Part shown: positions 1 to 8,435 of the stretch, in pieces | Numbering within the stretch: position 1 is the first letter of the stretch | Layout: the number at the start of each line of letters is the position of its first letter | Assembly: GCF_000427965.1 (NCBI RefSeq) | Contig: NZ_ATZA01000015.1 | Coordinates: 1 to 64,000, forward strand | Direction: 5' to 3' | Source of the DNA: Olivibacter sitiensis DSM 17696 | GTDB lineage: Bacteria; Bacteroidota; Bacteroidia; Sphingobacteriales; Sphingobacteriaceae | Length of the DNA stretch: 64,000 nt | Program-made: the position numbers and the translations under genes | The notes under the pieces: model-generated | Database searches by the model: none | The model's input: the letters and a program-made list of their open reading frames with translations, nothing else | What the model was told of the DNA's origin: nothing

Positions 1-188
1 GAATCACATCGGCTGAATATTCCGAACAGCATCGTCATGAGTTGTGTCCATGAATCAAAGGTCTTGTAATAGCGGTCAGACCGGTGCTTGCTCACAAGCA
101 TCTCAAATTTGTTCCTTGGAATAAAACCTAATAATTGTTTGAAGATTGGCTGACCGACTAATTTCTTTTCTGTATTTTTATCACTCAT
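1..188 (-). CDS. IS4-type transposase, N-terminal fragment cut by window edge
   Basis: Reading leftward from an ATG at 188, the frame stays open to the window edge (about 62 codons seen). The peptide contains GQPIFKQLLGFIPRNKFE and later SWTQLMTMLFGIFSRCDS, which match the DUF4372 domain found at the N-terminus of many Bacteroidota IS4-family transposases. Transposases of this family move DNA by a DDE-type cut-and-paste reaction; the catalytic part would lie outside the window. Nothing can be said about whether the element is intact. Confidence 0.8.
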   Translation of the reverse strand, partial: MSDKNTEKKLVGQPIFKQLLGFIPRNKFEMLVSKHRSDRYYKTFDSWTQLMTMLFGIFSRCD

Positions 189-222
189 ATTTTTAGTTTG
201 TCGTAAAACCAAAATATGAAAA

Positions 223-262
223 AAGGAGCTTGCCAGATATGGCAGCTCCTTAAATTATTTTT
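223..262. terminator. Bidirectional hairpin terminator between IS4 fragment and sigma gene
   Basis: AAGGAGC-TTGCC and GGCAGCTCCTT form a strong stem (one bulged T) around a 6-base loop. A T-rich tract follows on the plus strand and a run of T follows on the minus strand, so it could stop transcription both ways. It may insulate the transposase gene from outside promoters. A 9-bp inverted repeat, CTGACCGAC at 150-158 and GTCGGTCAG at 264-272, flanks it. Confidence 0.6.
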
Positions 263-337
263 TGTCGGTCAGTAGTGATTTTTTTACTTTTATCCTTACC
301 AATTAAAAGAATCAATTATATAACCACATGATGTCGC

Positions 338-979
338 ATGAATGAGGAGCTATTGATTGCAGATTTTGCCAAGGGCAACGAGGTTGCCTTTAAAACTATA
401 TTTGATATGTTTCACCGTCGCCTCATCTATTTTGCAGGAGGAATTGTTCCGGACTCGCCAGAGATCGAAGATATCGTACAAGAGGCATTTGAAAAGCTAT
501 GGAACCGAAGGCGACACTTTCATCATCTCAACGCTATATTGTCATTTCTGTATCTGTGTGTCAAAAATAACTGCTTGAATCGTTTGAAACATGCTAAAGT
601 GAAAGATAAATACCAGTTTAGGCAAGCAGAACAGGTGGATAGCCATAACGCGATTTTATGGATGATCGAGGCAGAGGTGCTGGAGCATATGCATCAGGCT
701 ATCAAAAAACTACCCGAAGGATGTCAGCAAGTGATTTATTATGGCTATTTCAAAGGCATGAACAATAAGGAAATTGCGGATAAGCTTTGCGTATCCATCA
801 ATACGGTGAAAACCCAAAAAACGAGAGCCCTGAAAAGCCTAAGGCTCTTGCTAAAAGGTATTGCCGTAATGGGGTTTGTACAGTTATTTAACAGTTTTGG
901 ATACGCCCAGTTTTGTTGTCACCCACTTCTATTCACTTGTTGTTATAGCGATGTATGGCTTGCATACCAGATAAATTAA
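338..979 (+). CDS. ECF-type RNA polymerase sigma-70 factor (SusC/SusD locus)
   Basis: This 213-residue protein is an extracytoplasmic-function sigma factor. Region 2 is visible at about residues 18-60 (FKTIFDMFHRR, then EDIVQEAFEKLW) and region 4 at about 119-170 (LPEGCQQVIYYGYFKGMNNKEIADKL then VSINTVKTQK, the helix-turn-helix). Its job is to direct RNA polymerase to the downstream transport genes when released by the FecR-type anti-sigma factor that follows 2 bp after its stop. It has an unusual Cys-rich C-terminal tail (CCHPLLFTCCYSD) beyond region 4; part of the tail is encoded by a sequence repeated upstream of susC (914-925), so the tail may exist because the DNA doubles as a control site. 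Role assignment follows from family and gene order. Confidence 0.93.
   Translation: MNEELLIADFAKGNEVAFKTIFDMFHRRLIYFAGGIVPDSPEIEDIVQEAFEKLWNRRRHFHHLNAILSFLYLCVKNNCLNRLKHAKVKDKYQFRQAEQVDSHNAILWMIEAEVLEHMHQAIKKLPEGCQQVIYYGYFKGMNNKEIADKLCVSINTVKTQKTRALKSLRLLLKGIAVMGFVQLFNSFGYAQFCCHPLLFTCCYSDVWLAYQIN
914..925 (+). promoter_or_regulatory. Copy 1 of a 12-bp repeat upstream of fecR
   Basis: TGTTGTCACCCA lies inside the 3' end of the sigma gene, 57 bp before the anti-sigma start. An identical 12-mer lies at 2174-2185 ahead of susC. In both places a TGTTG follows 12 to 15 bases further on. The placement suggests a binding site or promoter element for the sigma factor of this locus; that is inference. 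Confidence 0.4.
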
Positions 980-981
980 TT

Positions 982-2166
982 ATGGATCTAGAAATTACAG
1001 AACTTATCGTCAAATCTATTCAGGGGTCTATTTCGGTAGAGGAAAGAGAAAAGTTGCTCCGTTGGCGGAAAAGCCATCCTGCCAATGAAGCACTATGGCG
1101 CCGGTTGACGGATGCTTCTTATGTCGAGCGTCAATTGCAGGATTGGGAAAAACCGATGTCTGCCGAACGGCAATGGCAAAGGCTGGCAAGCAAGACCGTT
1201 CGTACAACGGTTATGAAGCAATTGTTCCCTTGGCTCGGGACGGTAGCAGCCGTCTTGTTTGTCGTTGGTTTCTTTATGGTTTATCAACTGAATTTTTATG
1301 TCGGGGAAACCAAAAAGGACTCGGATGTTCGGGCAAAGGAATCCAGTTTTGCGTCCAAGGATGAGGTGGATGCCAGTAGCGTAAGGCTCATTACAAATGA
1401 TGGGGAAGCACTTCCTTTATTGGAAAAAGGATCTATGGTTATGGTAGAAGGACGTGAACTTCATCATCAAGACGGCCTATTGTCGTATAAGACAACAGAT
1501 AGGAAATCCATGGATAAGGAACGGTTTAATACCATCGTGGTGCCAAAGGGAAAACGGTACCAATTGGAATTGGAAGATGGCACGAGGGTGTGGATGAACG
1601 CCGGATCGTCCATTAAATATCCCGTTCAGTTCATTTCGGCAGAGAGAAGGGTCACATTGGAGGGAGAAGCCTATTTCGAAGTGGTAAAAAATGCTGAAAA
1701 ACCTTTTGTGATTTCAACGATTAAATCGGAAATATATGTACTAGGTACCTCCTTTAACGTCAATGCCTATGCAACTGAAACGGCAGACAGAACCACCTTA
1801 GTGGAAGGCGCTGTAAAGATTACCGGTAGAAAAAAACAAAAGCAACTGCTCCTAAAGGCTGGGGATGAGGCTTTGGTAGACGATGCAACGATGACCAAGA
1901 GAAAGGCCGATCTGGATGCGGTACTGGCATGGAAGAATAACCTCTTTATTTTCCGGAATGAGAGTTTGGGGAAATTGATGGAGGTACTTTCCAGGCATTA
2001 TGCCGTAGAAATAGAATTTGCAAACCCATCGGTCAAGAACTATCATTTTTCAGGTAGATTGGAACGACACGAAGATATAGCCGTATTGTTGGATATTATA
2101 AGCCAGACGGCCAAGGTACGTTTTGAGGTGGATCTTGGTAAAGTGATCGTTTACCCTACAAAATAA
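982..2166 (+). CDS. FecR-family anti-sigma factor
   Basis: The protein (394 residues from the ATG at 982) has a cytoplasmic N-terminal part, one membrane helix at about residues 80-105 (WLGTVAAVLFVVGFFMVY), a periplasmic FecR domain (VPKGKRYQLELEDGTRVWMNAG, EGEAYFEV, VLGTSFNVNAY) and a C-terminal DUF4974 domain (FRNESLGKLMEVLSRHY). Proteins of this family hold the cognate sigma factor and release it when the SusC receptor signals through its STN domain. I chose 982 over an upstream in-frame ATG at 955 because it lies 2 bp after the sigma stop and gives the usual short N-terminus. It forms an operon with the sigma gene. Confidence 0.9.
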   Translation: MDLEITELIVKSIQGSISVEEREKLLRWRKSHPANEALWRRLTDASYVERQLQDWEKPMSAERQWQRLASKTVRTTVMKQLFPWLGTVAAVLFVVGFFMVYQLNFYVGETKKDSDVRAKESSFASKDEVDASSVRLITNDGEALPLLEKGSMVMVEGRELHHQDGLLSYKTTDRKSMDKERFNTIVVPKGKRYQLELEDGTRVWMNAGSSIKYPVQFISAERRVTLEGEAYFEVVKNAEKPFVISTIKSEIYVLGTSFNVNAYATETADRTTLVEGAVKITGRKKQKQLLLKAGDEALVDDATMTKRKADLDAVLAWKNNLFIFRNESLGKLMEVLSRHYAVEIEFANPSVKNYHFSGRLERHEDIAVLLDIISQTAKVRFEVDLGKVIVYPTK

Positions 2167-2173
2167 TTTTTGC

Positions 2174-2185
2174 TGTTGTCACCCA
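2174..2185 (+). promoter_or_regulatory. Copy 2 of the 12-bp repeat, upstream of susC
   Basis: TGTTGTCACCCA, identical to 914-925, begins 7 bp after the fecR stop and about 95 bp before the susC start. Its position in the only sizeable gap of the locus fits a sigma-dependent promoter element for the transport genes. Confidence 0.4.
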
Positions 2186-2280
2186 TTCTCCCATTTTGGT
2201 TGTTGGAGTTTCTAAAAGTGCCCAAATATGACTAGTACTTAACCAATTGTAGTCGGGACATATGTAATTAAACCAACATT

Positions 2281-5200
2281 ATGATAAGTAAAACTCTATT
2301 ACTCCTAGGGTTGATGGTGAACGTTGCCTTTGCACAAGCCCATCAAAAATTAAGCGTCAACCTAAAAAATGAGCCACTCGCAAAGCTTTTTAGGCTCATT
2401 GAGAAAAAAACGGACTATCAGTTTATTTATAGTGATGAGGATATCTCGTCAGTGACCGGTATATCTGTCAAAGCTGATAATGAGGCTATCGGCGACATAC
2501 TGAAAAGGTCATTTACCGATACGGATTTAACTTATCGGTTCAACAACAAGGTGATCATTGTCTCTCGAAAGAAGCAGGTGACAGGATCCCTAGCAGCACA
2601 ACCCTTGCTGGTGAAAGGGAAGGTAACGGATGAGCGGGGAGAGGTATTGGAAGGTGTGAGCGTGCGCGTGAAAGGTACATCTGTGGCCACGGCTACCAAT
2701 ACGGATGGAACGTATCAATTGGAAGTGCCGGCCGCTATTGGCACGCTAAGTTTTGATCTGATTGGTTATTCGCCCAGGGAGGTAAGTTTCGATGTCAAAA
2801 CAACAGGTACGATTGATATGGTCTTGCATGAATCCGTTGATAATCTTCAGGAAGTAGTCGTAGTAGGCTATGGTACCCAAAAGCGAAGTGATTTAACGGG
2901 AGCAATAGGTTCAGTAAGTGCTAATAAGATAAACCAAGTGCCCGTTACTACAGCCTCGCAGGCATTGCAAGGGAGGGTTAGTGGTGTTCTGGTATCGCAA
3001 AGCAGTTCAAGGCCAGGTGCCGCACCATCTGTTTTGATCCGGGGAAAGAGATCCATTAGTGCCAGTAGTGACCCCTTGTACGTGGTAGACGGCATCCCCA
3101 TTACCGGAGGGATGGCACAAATAAGTCCAAATGACATCGAGTCCATGGATGTGCTGAAAGATGCCTCTGCAACCGCTATCTATGGCGCGCGGGGATCCAA
3201 TGGCGTAATCATGATCACGACCAAGAAAGGGGTTGAGGGAGGAACGCAGGTGGACTACAACAGCTTTTTCGGGCCGCAGACTATATTAAGGCAACTGGAA
3301 TATATGGATGGCGCCACTTTTGTCGAAACTGTTCGCGAGTCTTACCGTGCTACGGGAAAATACCACTCCAGTGTCCCTAGCTGGGAAGAAGACCAAACCA
3401 TTCCTACCTTTGTGAACGATCCGTATACGCTGGAGTCCATACGCTTGGCCTATGACGAGAATGGAAACTACGATCCCTCTAAGGTGCGATCAGACAGTCG
3501 TTGGTGGGATGCCGTACAGCGCACAGGCATGTTTACCGATCATCAGCTAAGTATCCGTGGAGGGAACAAATCTACTCGATTTGTCATTGGTGGAAGCTAC
3601 AATAGAAATGAGGGAATCTATAAGGACGAAGATTATACCCGGTACTCCTTGCGCATCAATATCGACCATAAGCTGAGCGATATCATGGAAGTAGGTGGAC
3701 AGACGCAGTTTTCGCATGCTTTGCAAAATAGGGGAAGCAATATGCAGAACAATTGGCGTGTCATGCCCATTGGAAGGTTCTATGACGATGAAGGAAATCT
3801 CCTTGCCCGCGTTTCCGGCACGGATGATCAGCATTGGAATCCATTGACACGTTTGGTAGATGGGGCGGTAGTCAACCCGTTGAAAACGAACCAGTTCTTT
3901 GGTAGCTATTATGGCGAAATAAAACTTCCCATAGAAGGCCTGCGGTTTCGGAGCAATCTGGGTATTGACTTCACTGCCGTTCAGGACTATGAATTTCAGT
4001 CGAGCTTGGCGCGTTCAAGTCGTCCAAATTATGCGCGAAATGCTACGGAGAATAGGTTTATGTATACTTGGGAAAACCTGCTTTTCTACGACAAGGCATT
4101 GGATAATCATCATTTGGGCTTTACCTTCTTGCAATCCGTACAACAAAACTTGGTAGAGAGCAACGGCATTCCGGTAGAAAATATACCCTCCGATGCGCTG
4201 CTGTATTACAATGTAGGCGCAGGCCTCATACCGGGCACGCTCCTTAGCAATAAGCAGCAGTGGAACATAGCTTCTTTTATGGGACGCGTAAACTATAATT
4301 ACAAAAGTCGCTATCTACTGACCCTCTCGGCACGTTATGATGGGGCATCACGTTTGGCGGAAAGGCACAAATGGGTACTGTTCCCCGCAGCCGCCTTGGC
4401 TTGGCGCATTAAGGAAGAAGGTTTTGTGAAAGATATAAGTGCCTTGGATGACCTGAAATTACGGGTCGGCTATGGCACTACGGCCAGTTCTGAAGTGAGC
4501 CCTTATCAAACCAAAGGCACCTTGATAGCGAAGCACTATAATTTCGGTGATGATCATCAGATCGGGTACGCACCGGACATTTTGCCCAATCCCAACCTGA
4601 CATGGGAGACCACTGGGCAGTGGAATGCCGGCGTGGATTTCTCCTTGCTGGAAAATAGGATAAGCGGATCGGTAGATGTTTATCTGCAGAACACCCATGA
4701 TCTGCTCATCAATAGGCAGTTGCCGGTGGTATCTGGGTTCAGTGTGGTGATGTCCAATGTGGGCAGAACACGTAACAGGGGTTTGGAAATAGCACTGAAT
4801 ACGCAGAATGTCAGAAAAGACCGGTTTCAATGGAGCACCGATTGGATGTTTTATGCCAATAAGGAAGAGATCGTAGAACTCTACAATGGTAGGGAGGACG
4901 ATCCTGGGAACAAATGGTTTATCGGACATCCGATTGATGTCAGTTTTGACTATAAGAAAATTGGGATCTGGCAAAATACACCTGAAGATTTGGCGGAAAT
5001 GGCCCGTTTCAATGCAAATGGAAGCAATTTCATGCCGGGATCTATCCGTTTATATGACAATGGAGACTATATGATCTCGGCCGACGACCGTGTCATCCAA
5101 GGGCAGCGCAGGCCCAAGTACATTGCCAGTTTGGTCAATAATTTCCAATATAGCGCTTTTGATCTAAACGTGTTTCTGTACGGAAGTTTCGGAGCCATGC

Positions 5201-5565
5201 TGGAAAACAGTGTAGAGTACCTCAACCAAGCTCATCGCAATAGTGGTGTAAAGGTCGATTATTGGACACCAGAAAACCCGACCAATGATATGCCAAGACC
5301 AATTGAAGGTGTGGACAATTTGGACTACCGCAACACCTTATGGTACGAAAAGGCCGATTTTGTAAAGGTCAGGAATATTTCGCTGGGCTATACCCTGACG
5401 GACGGTCTGATAAAAAGCAGCCGAATCAAACGGCTTCGGTTTTACCTTACGGCACAAAATCCCTTCATGTTCACCAATTATACCGGTGTGGATCCCGAGG
5501 GAGCCGTGGGATGGGTCGCTCCCAGTGTGCGCTCATGGTTGTTTGGCGTCAATTTAAGTCTTTAA
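2281..5565 (+). CDS. SusC/RagA-type TonB-dependent receptor with STN domain
   Basis: This 1094-residue outer-membrane protein has a signal peptide (about 1-19), an STN signalling domain (about 22-95), a carboxypeptidase-regulatory-like domain (about 110-190, GKVTDERGEVLEGVSVRVKG), then a plug (LQEVVVVGYGTQKRSDLTG, VLIRGKRSISASSDPLYVVDG) and a long beta-barrel ending in FGVNLSL. SusC proteins import oligosaccharides through the outer membrane using energy from TonB, in complex with a SusD lipoprotein. The STN domain is expected to touch the periplasmic FecR protein encoded just upstream, so transport and transcription are linked. With GH105 and GH78-like enzymes downstream, the substrate is probably a rhamnogalacturonan-type pectin fragment (inference). 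Confidence 0.95.
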   Translation: MISKTLLLLGLMVNVAFAQAHQKLSVNLKNEPLAKLFRLIEKKTDYQFIYSDEDISSVTGISVKADNEAIGDILKRSFTDTDLTYRFNNKVIIVSRKKQVTGSLAAQPLLVKGKVTDERGEVLEGVSVRVKGTSVATATNTDGTYQLEVPAAIGTLSFDLIGYSPREVSFDVKTTGTIDMVLHESVDNLQEVVVVGYGTQKRSDLTGAIGSVSANKINQVPVTTASQALQGRVSGVLVSQSSSRPGAAPSVLIRGKRSISASSDPLYVVDGIPITGGMAQISPNDIESMDVLKDASATAIYGARGSNGVIMITTKKGVEGGTQVDYNSFFGPQTILRQLEYMDGATFVETVRESYRATGKYHSSVPSWEEDQTIPTFVNDPYTLESIRLAYDENGNYDPSKVRSDSRWWDAVQRTGMFTDHQLSIRGGNKSTRFVIGGSYNRNEGIYKDEDYTRYSLRINIDHKLSDIMEVGGQTQFSHALQNRGSNMQNNWRVMPIGRFYDDEGNLLARVSGTDDQHWNPLTRLVDGAVVNPLKTNQFFGSYYGEIKLPIEGLRFRSNLGIDFTAVQDYEFQSSLARSSRPNYARNATENRFMYTWENLLFYDKALDNHHLGFTFLQSVQQNLVESNGIPVENIPSDALLYYNVGAGLIPGTLLSNKQQWNIASFMGRVNYNYKSRYLLTLSARYDGASRLAERHKWVLFPAAALAWRIKEEGFVKDISALDDLKLRVGYGTTASSEVSPYQTKGTLIAKHYNFGDDHQIGYAPDILPNPNLTWETTGQWNAGVDFSLLENRISGSVDVYLQNTHDLLINRQLPVVSGFSVVMSNVGRTRNRGLEIALNTQNVRKDRFQWSTDWMFYANKEEIVELYNGREDDPGNKWFIGHPIDVSFDYKKIGIWQNTPEDLAEMARFNANGSNFMPGSIRLYDNGDYMISADDRVIQGQRRPKYIASLVNNFQYSAFDLNVFLYGSFGAMLENSVEYLNQAHRNSGVKVDYWTPENPTNDMPRPIEGVDNLDYRNTLWYEKADFVKVRNISLGYTLTDGLIKSSRIKRLRFYLTAQNPFMFTNYTGVDPEGAVGWVAPSVRSWLFGVNLSL

Positions 5566-5582
5566 ATCTATTAAAAATCAAG

Positions 5583-7292
5583 ATGATGAAAATGAGAGTA
5601 TTCTATTTGATATATTTATTGGGCAGTGCTATAGCAATCGGCCTAAATGCCTGTCAGTTTTTTTTGGAAGAAAAAAATCCTCCGACCCTGAACCCCGATT
5701 TTTATGGGACACAACAGGGAGTCGAGTCGGCACTTACGGCCGTATATGCCTACATGCGGTGGGGAGCCGGAGATGAGCGGTATAATGTATTGACCGAATA
5801 TGGTACAGACCTGTTTACACAAGGTGAAGACCCGGGACCTTACGCCGCAGGTTTTAACCAATATGGCAGCCAGCTCAATCCGGACGCTATGGTTTTGTAC
5901 CAGTTGTGGGAGAACCACTACAAGGCCATCGGAACAGCAAACTTGGTAATCCAACAGGCAATGGGCTCCACGGAGTTGTCAGAGTCCCAAAAGGTGGCAG
6001 CTGTGGCAGAAATGTCTTTTGGCAGAGCCATGTTTTATTTTGAACTGGTGCAGCAGTTTGGTAGCATCCCCCTAGTACTCGATGTAGCTTTCGAAGCGAG
6101 AACAGATTTTAGGCGTAGTCCCATATCGAGTATTTATGGTCAGATTATAAATGATTTGCGCTATGCAACCGAAAACCTGCCTGTGAACCCAAGTGCAACT
6201 GGTCGCGCAAGTCGATATGCCGCTGCTCACTTACTTTCGAAGGTCTATTTAACACGGGGAAGTGCCGTGAATGAAGCTCGCGGTCAGCAATCTGCCGATA
6301 TAGATAGTGCCTTGTTTTATGCTAAGCAAGTGATAGAAAGTCAGAGATACAGCTTGCAGCCTAATTTTGCCGACCTATGGGATATAGGCAATCAAGGAAA
6401 TAGCGAGATTATCTTTTCCGTTCAGTTTACCACCAATTTGGTGTTCAACGGAGATGGCAATACGTTTCATATGTACTGGGGCTCTTGGTATGAAGATCAG
6501 CCTGGCATGCAGCGCGACTTGGTTAATGGTAGGCCATTTAGAAGACACCGTTCGACGAATAAGACCATGTTTGAACTCTTTGACCGCAAGAACGATTCCA
6601 GATTCTACAAGAGTTTCAAGTGGACATATTATGCCAATAGGGAAGCTCCTGGGATAGCTATAGGCGACACGGCAATATATTATAGTTTGCTGTCGCCAAC
6701 AGGCACGCATCCTTACCGCTATTTTACTTGGAATAGGGAAAATCCCAACCAAAATAACCGATACTATCCCGCTCTACTAAAATACCTCGACCCCAATCGG
6801 GTAGCGGTAAACGAAGCCAAAGGGAGTAGGGAGTGGATCCGTATGCGCTTGGGCGAAACTTATCTGTTGGCTGCCGAGGCAATGGGTAGGTTGGGCGACT
6901 ATCAAGGAGCGGCAGATTATATCAATGTCTTAAGGGAAAGAGCCGCTTGGCATGATGGTGAAGAGAAAATGCCTCAGTACTGGAAGGAAGAAGGGGGCGA
7001 GATGGGCAATACCGAAAGTACCTATCCGGAAATCAGTGTATCGCCTGCCGATATCAGCACAGACTTTGTCCTCTTTATGCTCAACGAGCGCGCACGTGAA
7101 TTGCTGGGAGAGACAAATCGCTGGGAAGATCTGGTGCGGTGCGAGCGATTGGAAGATCTGGTGAGGCCATTCAATCCCGAGGCGATTAACCTACGTCCAT
7201 TTCATAAGTATAGGCCCATACCACAGCAACATATCGATCGGTTGAATCCGCAAGGCACCATAGAGGAGGAACAAAATGAAGGCTATTATTAA
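5583..7292 (+). CDS. SusD/RagB-family outer-membrane glycan-binding lipoprotein
   Basis: The 569-residue protein starts at the ATG at 5583 (MMKMRVFYL), which gives a signal sequence and a lipobox ending LNAC; a longer open frame upstream overlaps the susC 3' end and is not credible. SusD-like features are the TPR-type helices, AVYAYMRW near the N-terminus and the C-terminal segment EWIRMRLGETYLLAAEAMGR. SusD proteins sit as a lid on the SusC barrel and capture the glycan. The gene follows susC by 17 bp and overlaps the next gene by 17 bp, so the whole block is one operon. Confidence 0.93.
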   Translation: MMKMRVFYLIYLLGSAIAIGLNACQFFLEEKNPPTLNPDFYGTQQGVESALTAVYAYMRWGAGDERYNVLTEYGTDLFTQGEDPGPYAAGFNQYGSQLNPDAMVLYQLWENHYKAIGTANLVIQQAMGSTELSESQKVAAVAEMSFGRAMFYFELVQQFGSIPLVLDVAFEARTDFRRSPISSIYGQIINDLRYATENLPVNPSATGRASRYAAAHLLSKVYLTRGSAVNEARGQQSADIDSALFYAKQVIESQRYSLQPNFADLWDIGNQGNSEIIFSVQFTTNLVFNGDGNTFHMYWGSWYEDQPGMQRDLVNGRPFRRHRSTNKTMFELFDRKNDSRFYKSFKWTYYANREAPGIAIGDTAIYYSLLSPTGTHPYRYFTWNRENPNQNNRYYPALLKYLDPNRVAVNEAKGSREWIRMRLGETYLLAAEAMGRLGDYQGAADYINVLRERAAWHDGEEKMPQYWKEEGGEMGNTESTYPEISVSPADISTDFVLFMLNERARELLGETNRWEDLVRCERLEDLVRPFNPEAINLRPFHKYRPIPQQHIDRLNPQGTIEEEQNEGYY

Positions 7293-8430
7293 AACTGTTC
7301 AGACATTGAATAAGATAAGAAACAGGCTATTGGTTGGCACCCTGCTTATCGGTAGTGTTATATCCGCTAGGGGGCAGGGGCAGGGGCAGGTGTCTACTTT
7401 TTCTGATCTTCCCAAAGGATATAGCGCCCAGGAAGTTGGACAAAAGTTGAGCAGGCGTTTCTTGGTCAGTGAGCACATGCTGCACGGAGAGAAGTGGATC
7501 CATTATGCCGAGGTGTGTACCTGGTTGGGTGCCCTTCGTTTTGCAGATGCCATTGACGATGAAGTGCTAATCGATGAGCTGGAACAACGTTTTAGCCCCC
7601 TTTTTACCGCTCAAAAAGACCTGTTGCCCATAAAAAATCACGTTGACCTCAATATGTTCGGCGCTCTGCCATTGACCTTTTATGGTATAAATGCTAATCC
7701 CGCATATCTCCATCTCGGTTTGCCGTATGCAGACACGCAATGGGAGTTGCCGGCAGATGCTACCGAAGAGCAGCGTAAGTTGGCAAGCGCAGGATATTCT
7801 TGGCAAACCCGATTGTGGATAGACGATATGTTCATGATCACGATCATTCAAGCCGAAGCGTATAAAGTGAGCCAGAAAAGAGATTACATAGAGCGTGCAG
7901 CTAAATCGATGGTTTATTACCTGGAGCAGCTGCAGCGTCCGAACGGCTTGTTCTATCATGCGCCAGATGTACCCTTTTATTGGGGCAGGGGCAATGGATG
8001 GATGGCGGCAGGCATGACGGAACTCCTAAAAGTTTTGCCCAAAGATAGTGCGCATTACCAACGCATTATGGATAGCTATTTGTTGATGATGGCAAGTCTC
8101 AGAAAGTATCAGAATAAAGAAGGCATGTGGAATCAGCTGATTGATGACCCTCTATGTTGGGCAGAAACATCTGGATCTGCTATGTTTGCATATGCATTTA
8201 TAACCGGGGTGAAGGAAGGATGGTTGGAAAAAGAAGCCTATCAGGAGCCAGCTAAAAAAGCGTGGATAGCATTGGTCAATTATATTAATGAAGAAGGAGA
8301 TGTGACCGAAGTATGCGTGGGTACTAATAAAAAAAACGACCGTCAACATTACTATGATCGTCCGCGTGTTGCCGGGGACTTTCACGGGCAAGCACCGGTC
8401 TTGTGGTGTGCCTATGCATTGTCGTACTGA
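7276..8430 (+). CDS. GH105 unsaturated rhamnogalacturonyl hydrolase
   Basis: The 384-residue protein has an N-terminal export signal (LLVGTLLIGSVISARGQ) and the (alpha/alpha)6 hydrolase pattern of GH105: HVDLNMFGALP, WIDDMFM at about 181-187 (region of the catalytic Asp of YteR/YesR), FYWGRGNGWMAAGMTE, and the C-terminal VAGDFHGQAPVLW. Such enzymes remove the 4,5-unsaturated galacturonic acid left at chain ends by pectate or rhamnogalacturonan lyases. A good ribosome site, GAGGAGGA, precedes the ATG inside the susD 3' end. It probably acts in the periplasm on imported fragments. A short CAGGGG repeat encodes the GQGQGQ after the signal peptide. Confidence 0.88.
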   Translation: MKAIIKTVQTLNKIRNRLLVGTLLIGSVISARGQGQGQVSTFSDLPKGYSAQEVGQKLSRRFLVSEHMLHGEKWIHYAEVCTWLGALRFADAIDDEVLIDELEQRFSPLFTAQKDLLPIKNHVDLNMFGALPLTFYGINANPAYLHLGLPYADTQWELPADATEEQRKLASAGYSWQTRLWIDDMFMITIIQAEAYKVSQKRDYIERAAKSMVYYLEQLQRPNGLFYHAPDVPFYWGRGNGWMAAGMTELLKVLPKDSAHYQRIMDSYLLMMASLRKYQNKEGMWNQLIDDPLCWAETSGSAMFAYAFITGVKEGWLEKEAYQEPAKKAWIALVNYINEEGDVTEVCVGTNKKNDRQHYYDRPRVAGDFHGQAPVLWCAYALSY

Positions 8431-8435
8431 TTTGG

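Noticed and set aside
4459-4974. Minus-strand open frame of 171 codons inside susC
   Set aside because: Antisense to the conserved barrel region and without any protein-like motif.
5340-5582. Longer N-terminus for the SusD protein
   Set aside because: It would overlap the susC 3' end by over 200 bp and bury the lipoprotein signal; the ATG at 5583 fits far better.
7370-7392. CAGGGG tandem repeat as a phase-variable tract
   Set aside because: Only about three 6-bp units, in frame, so changes would add or remove GQ pairs without switching the gene off.
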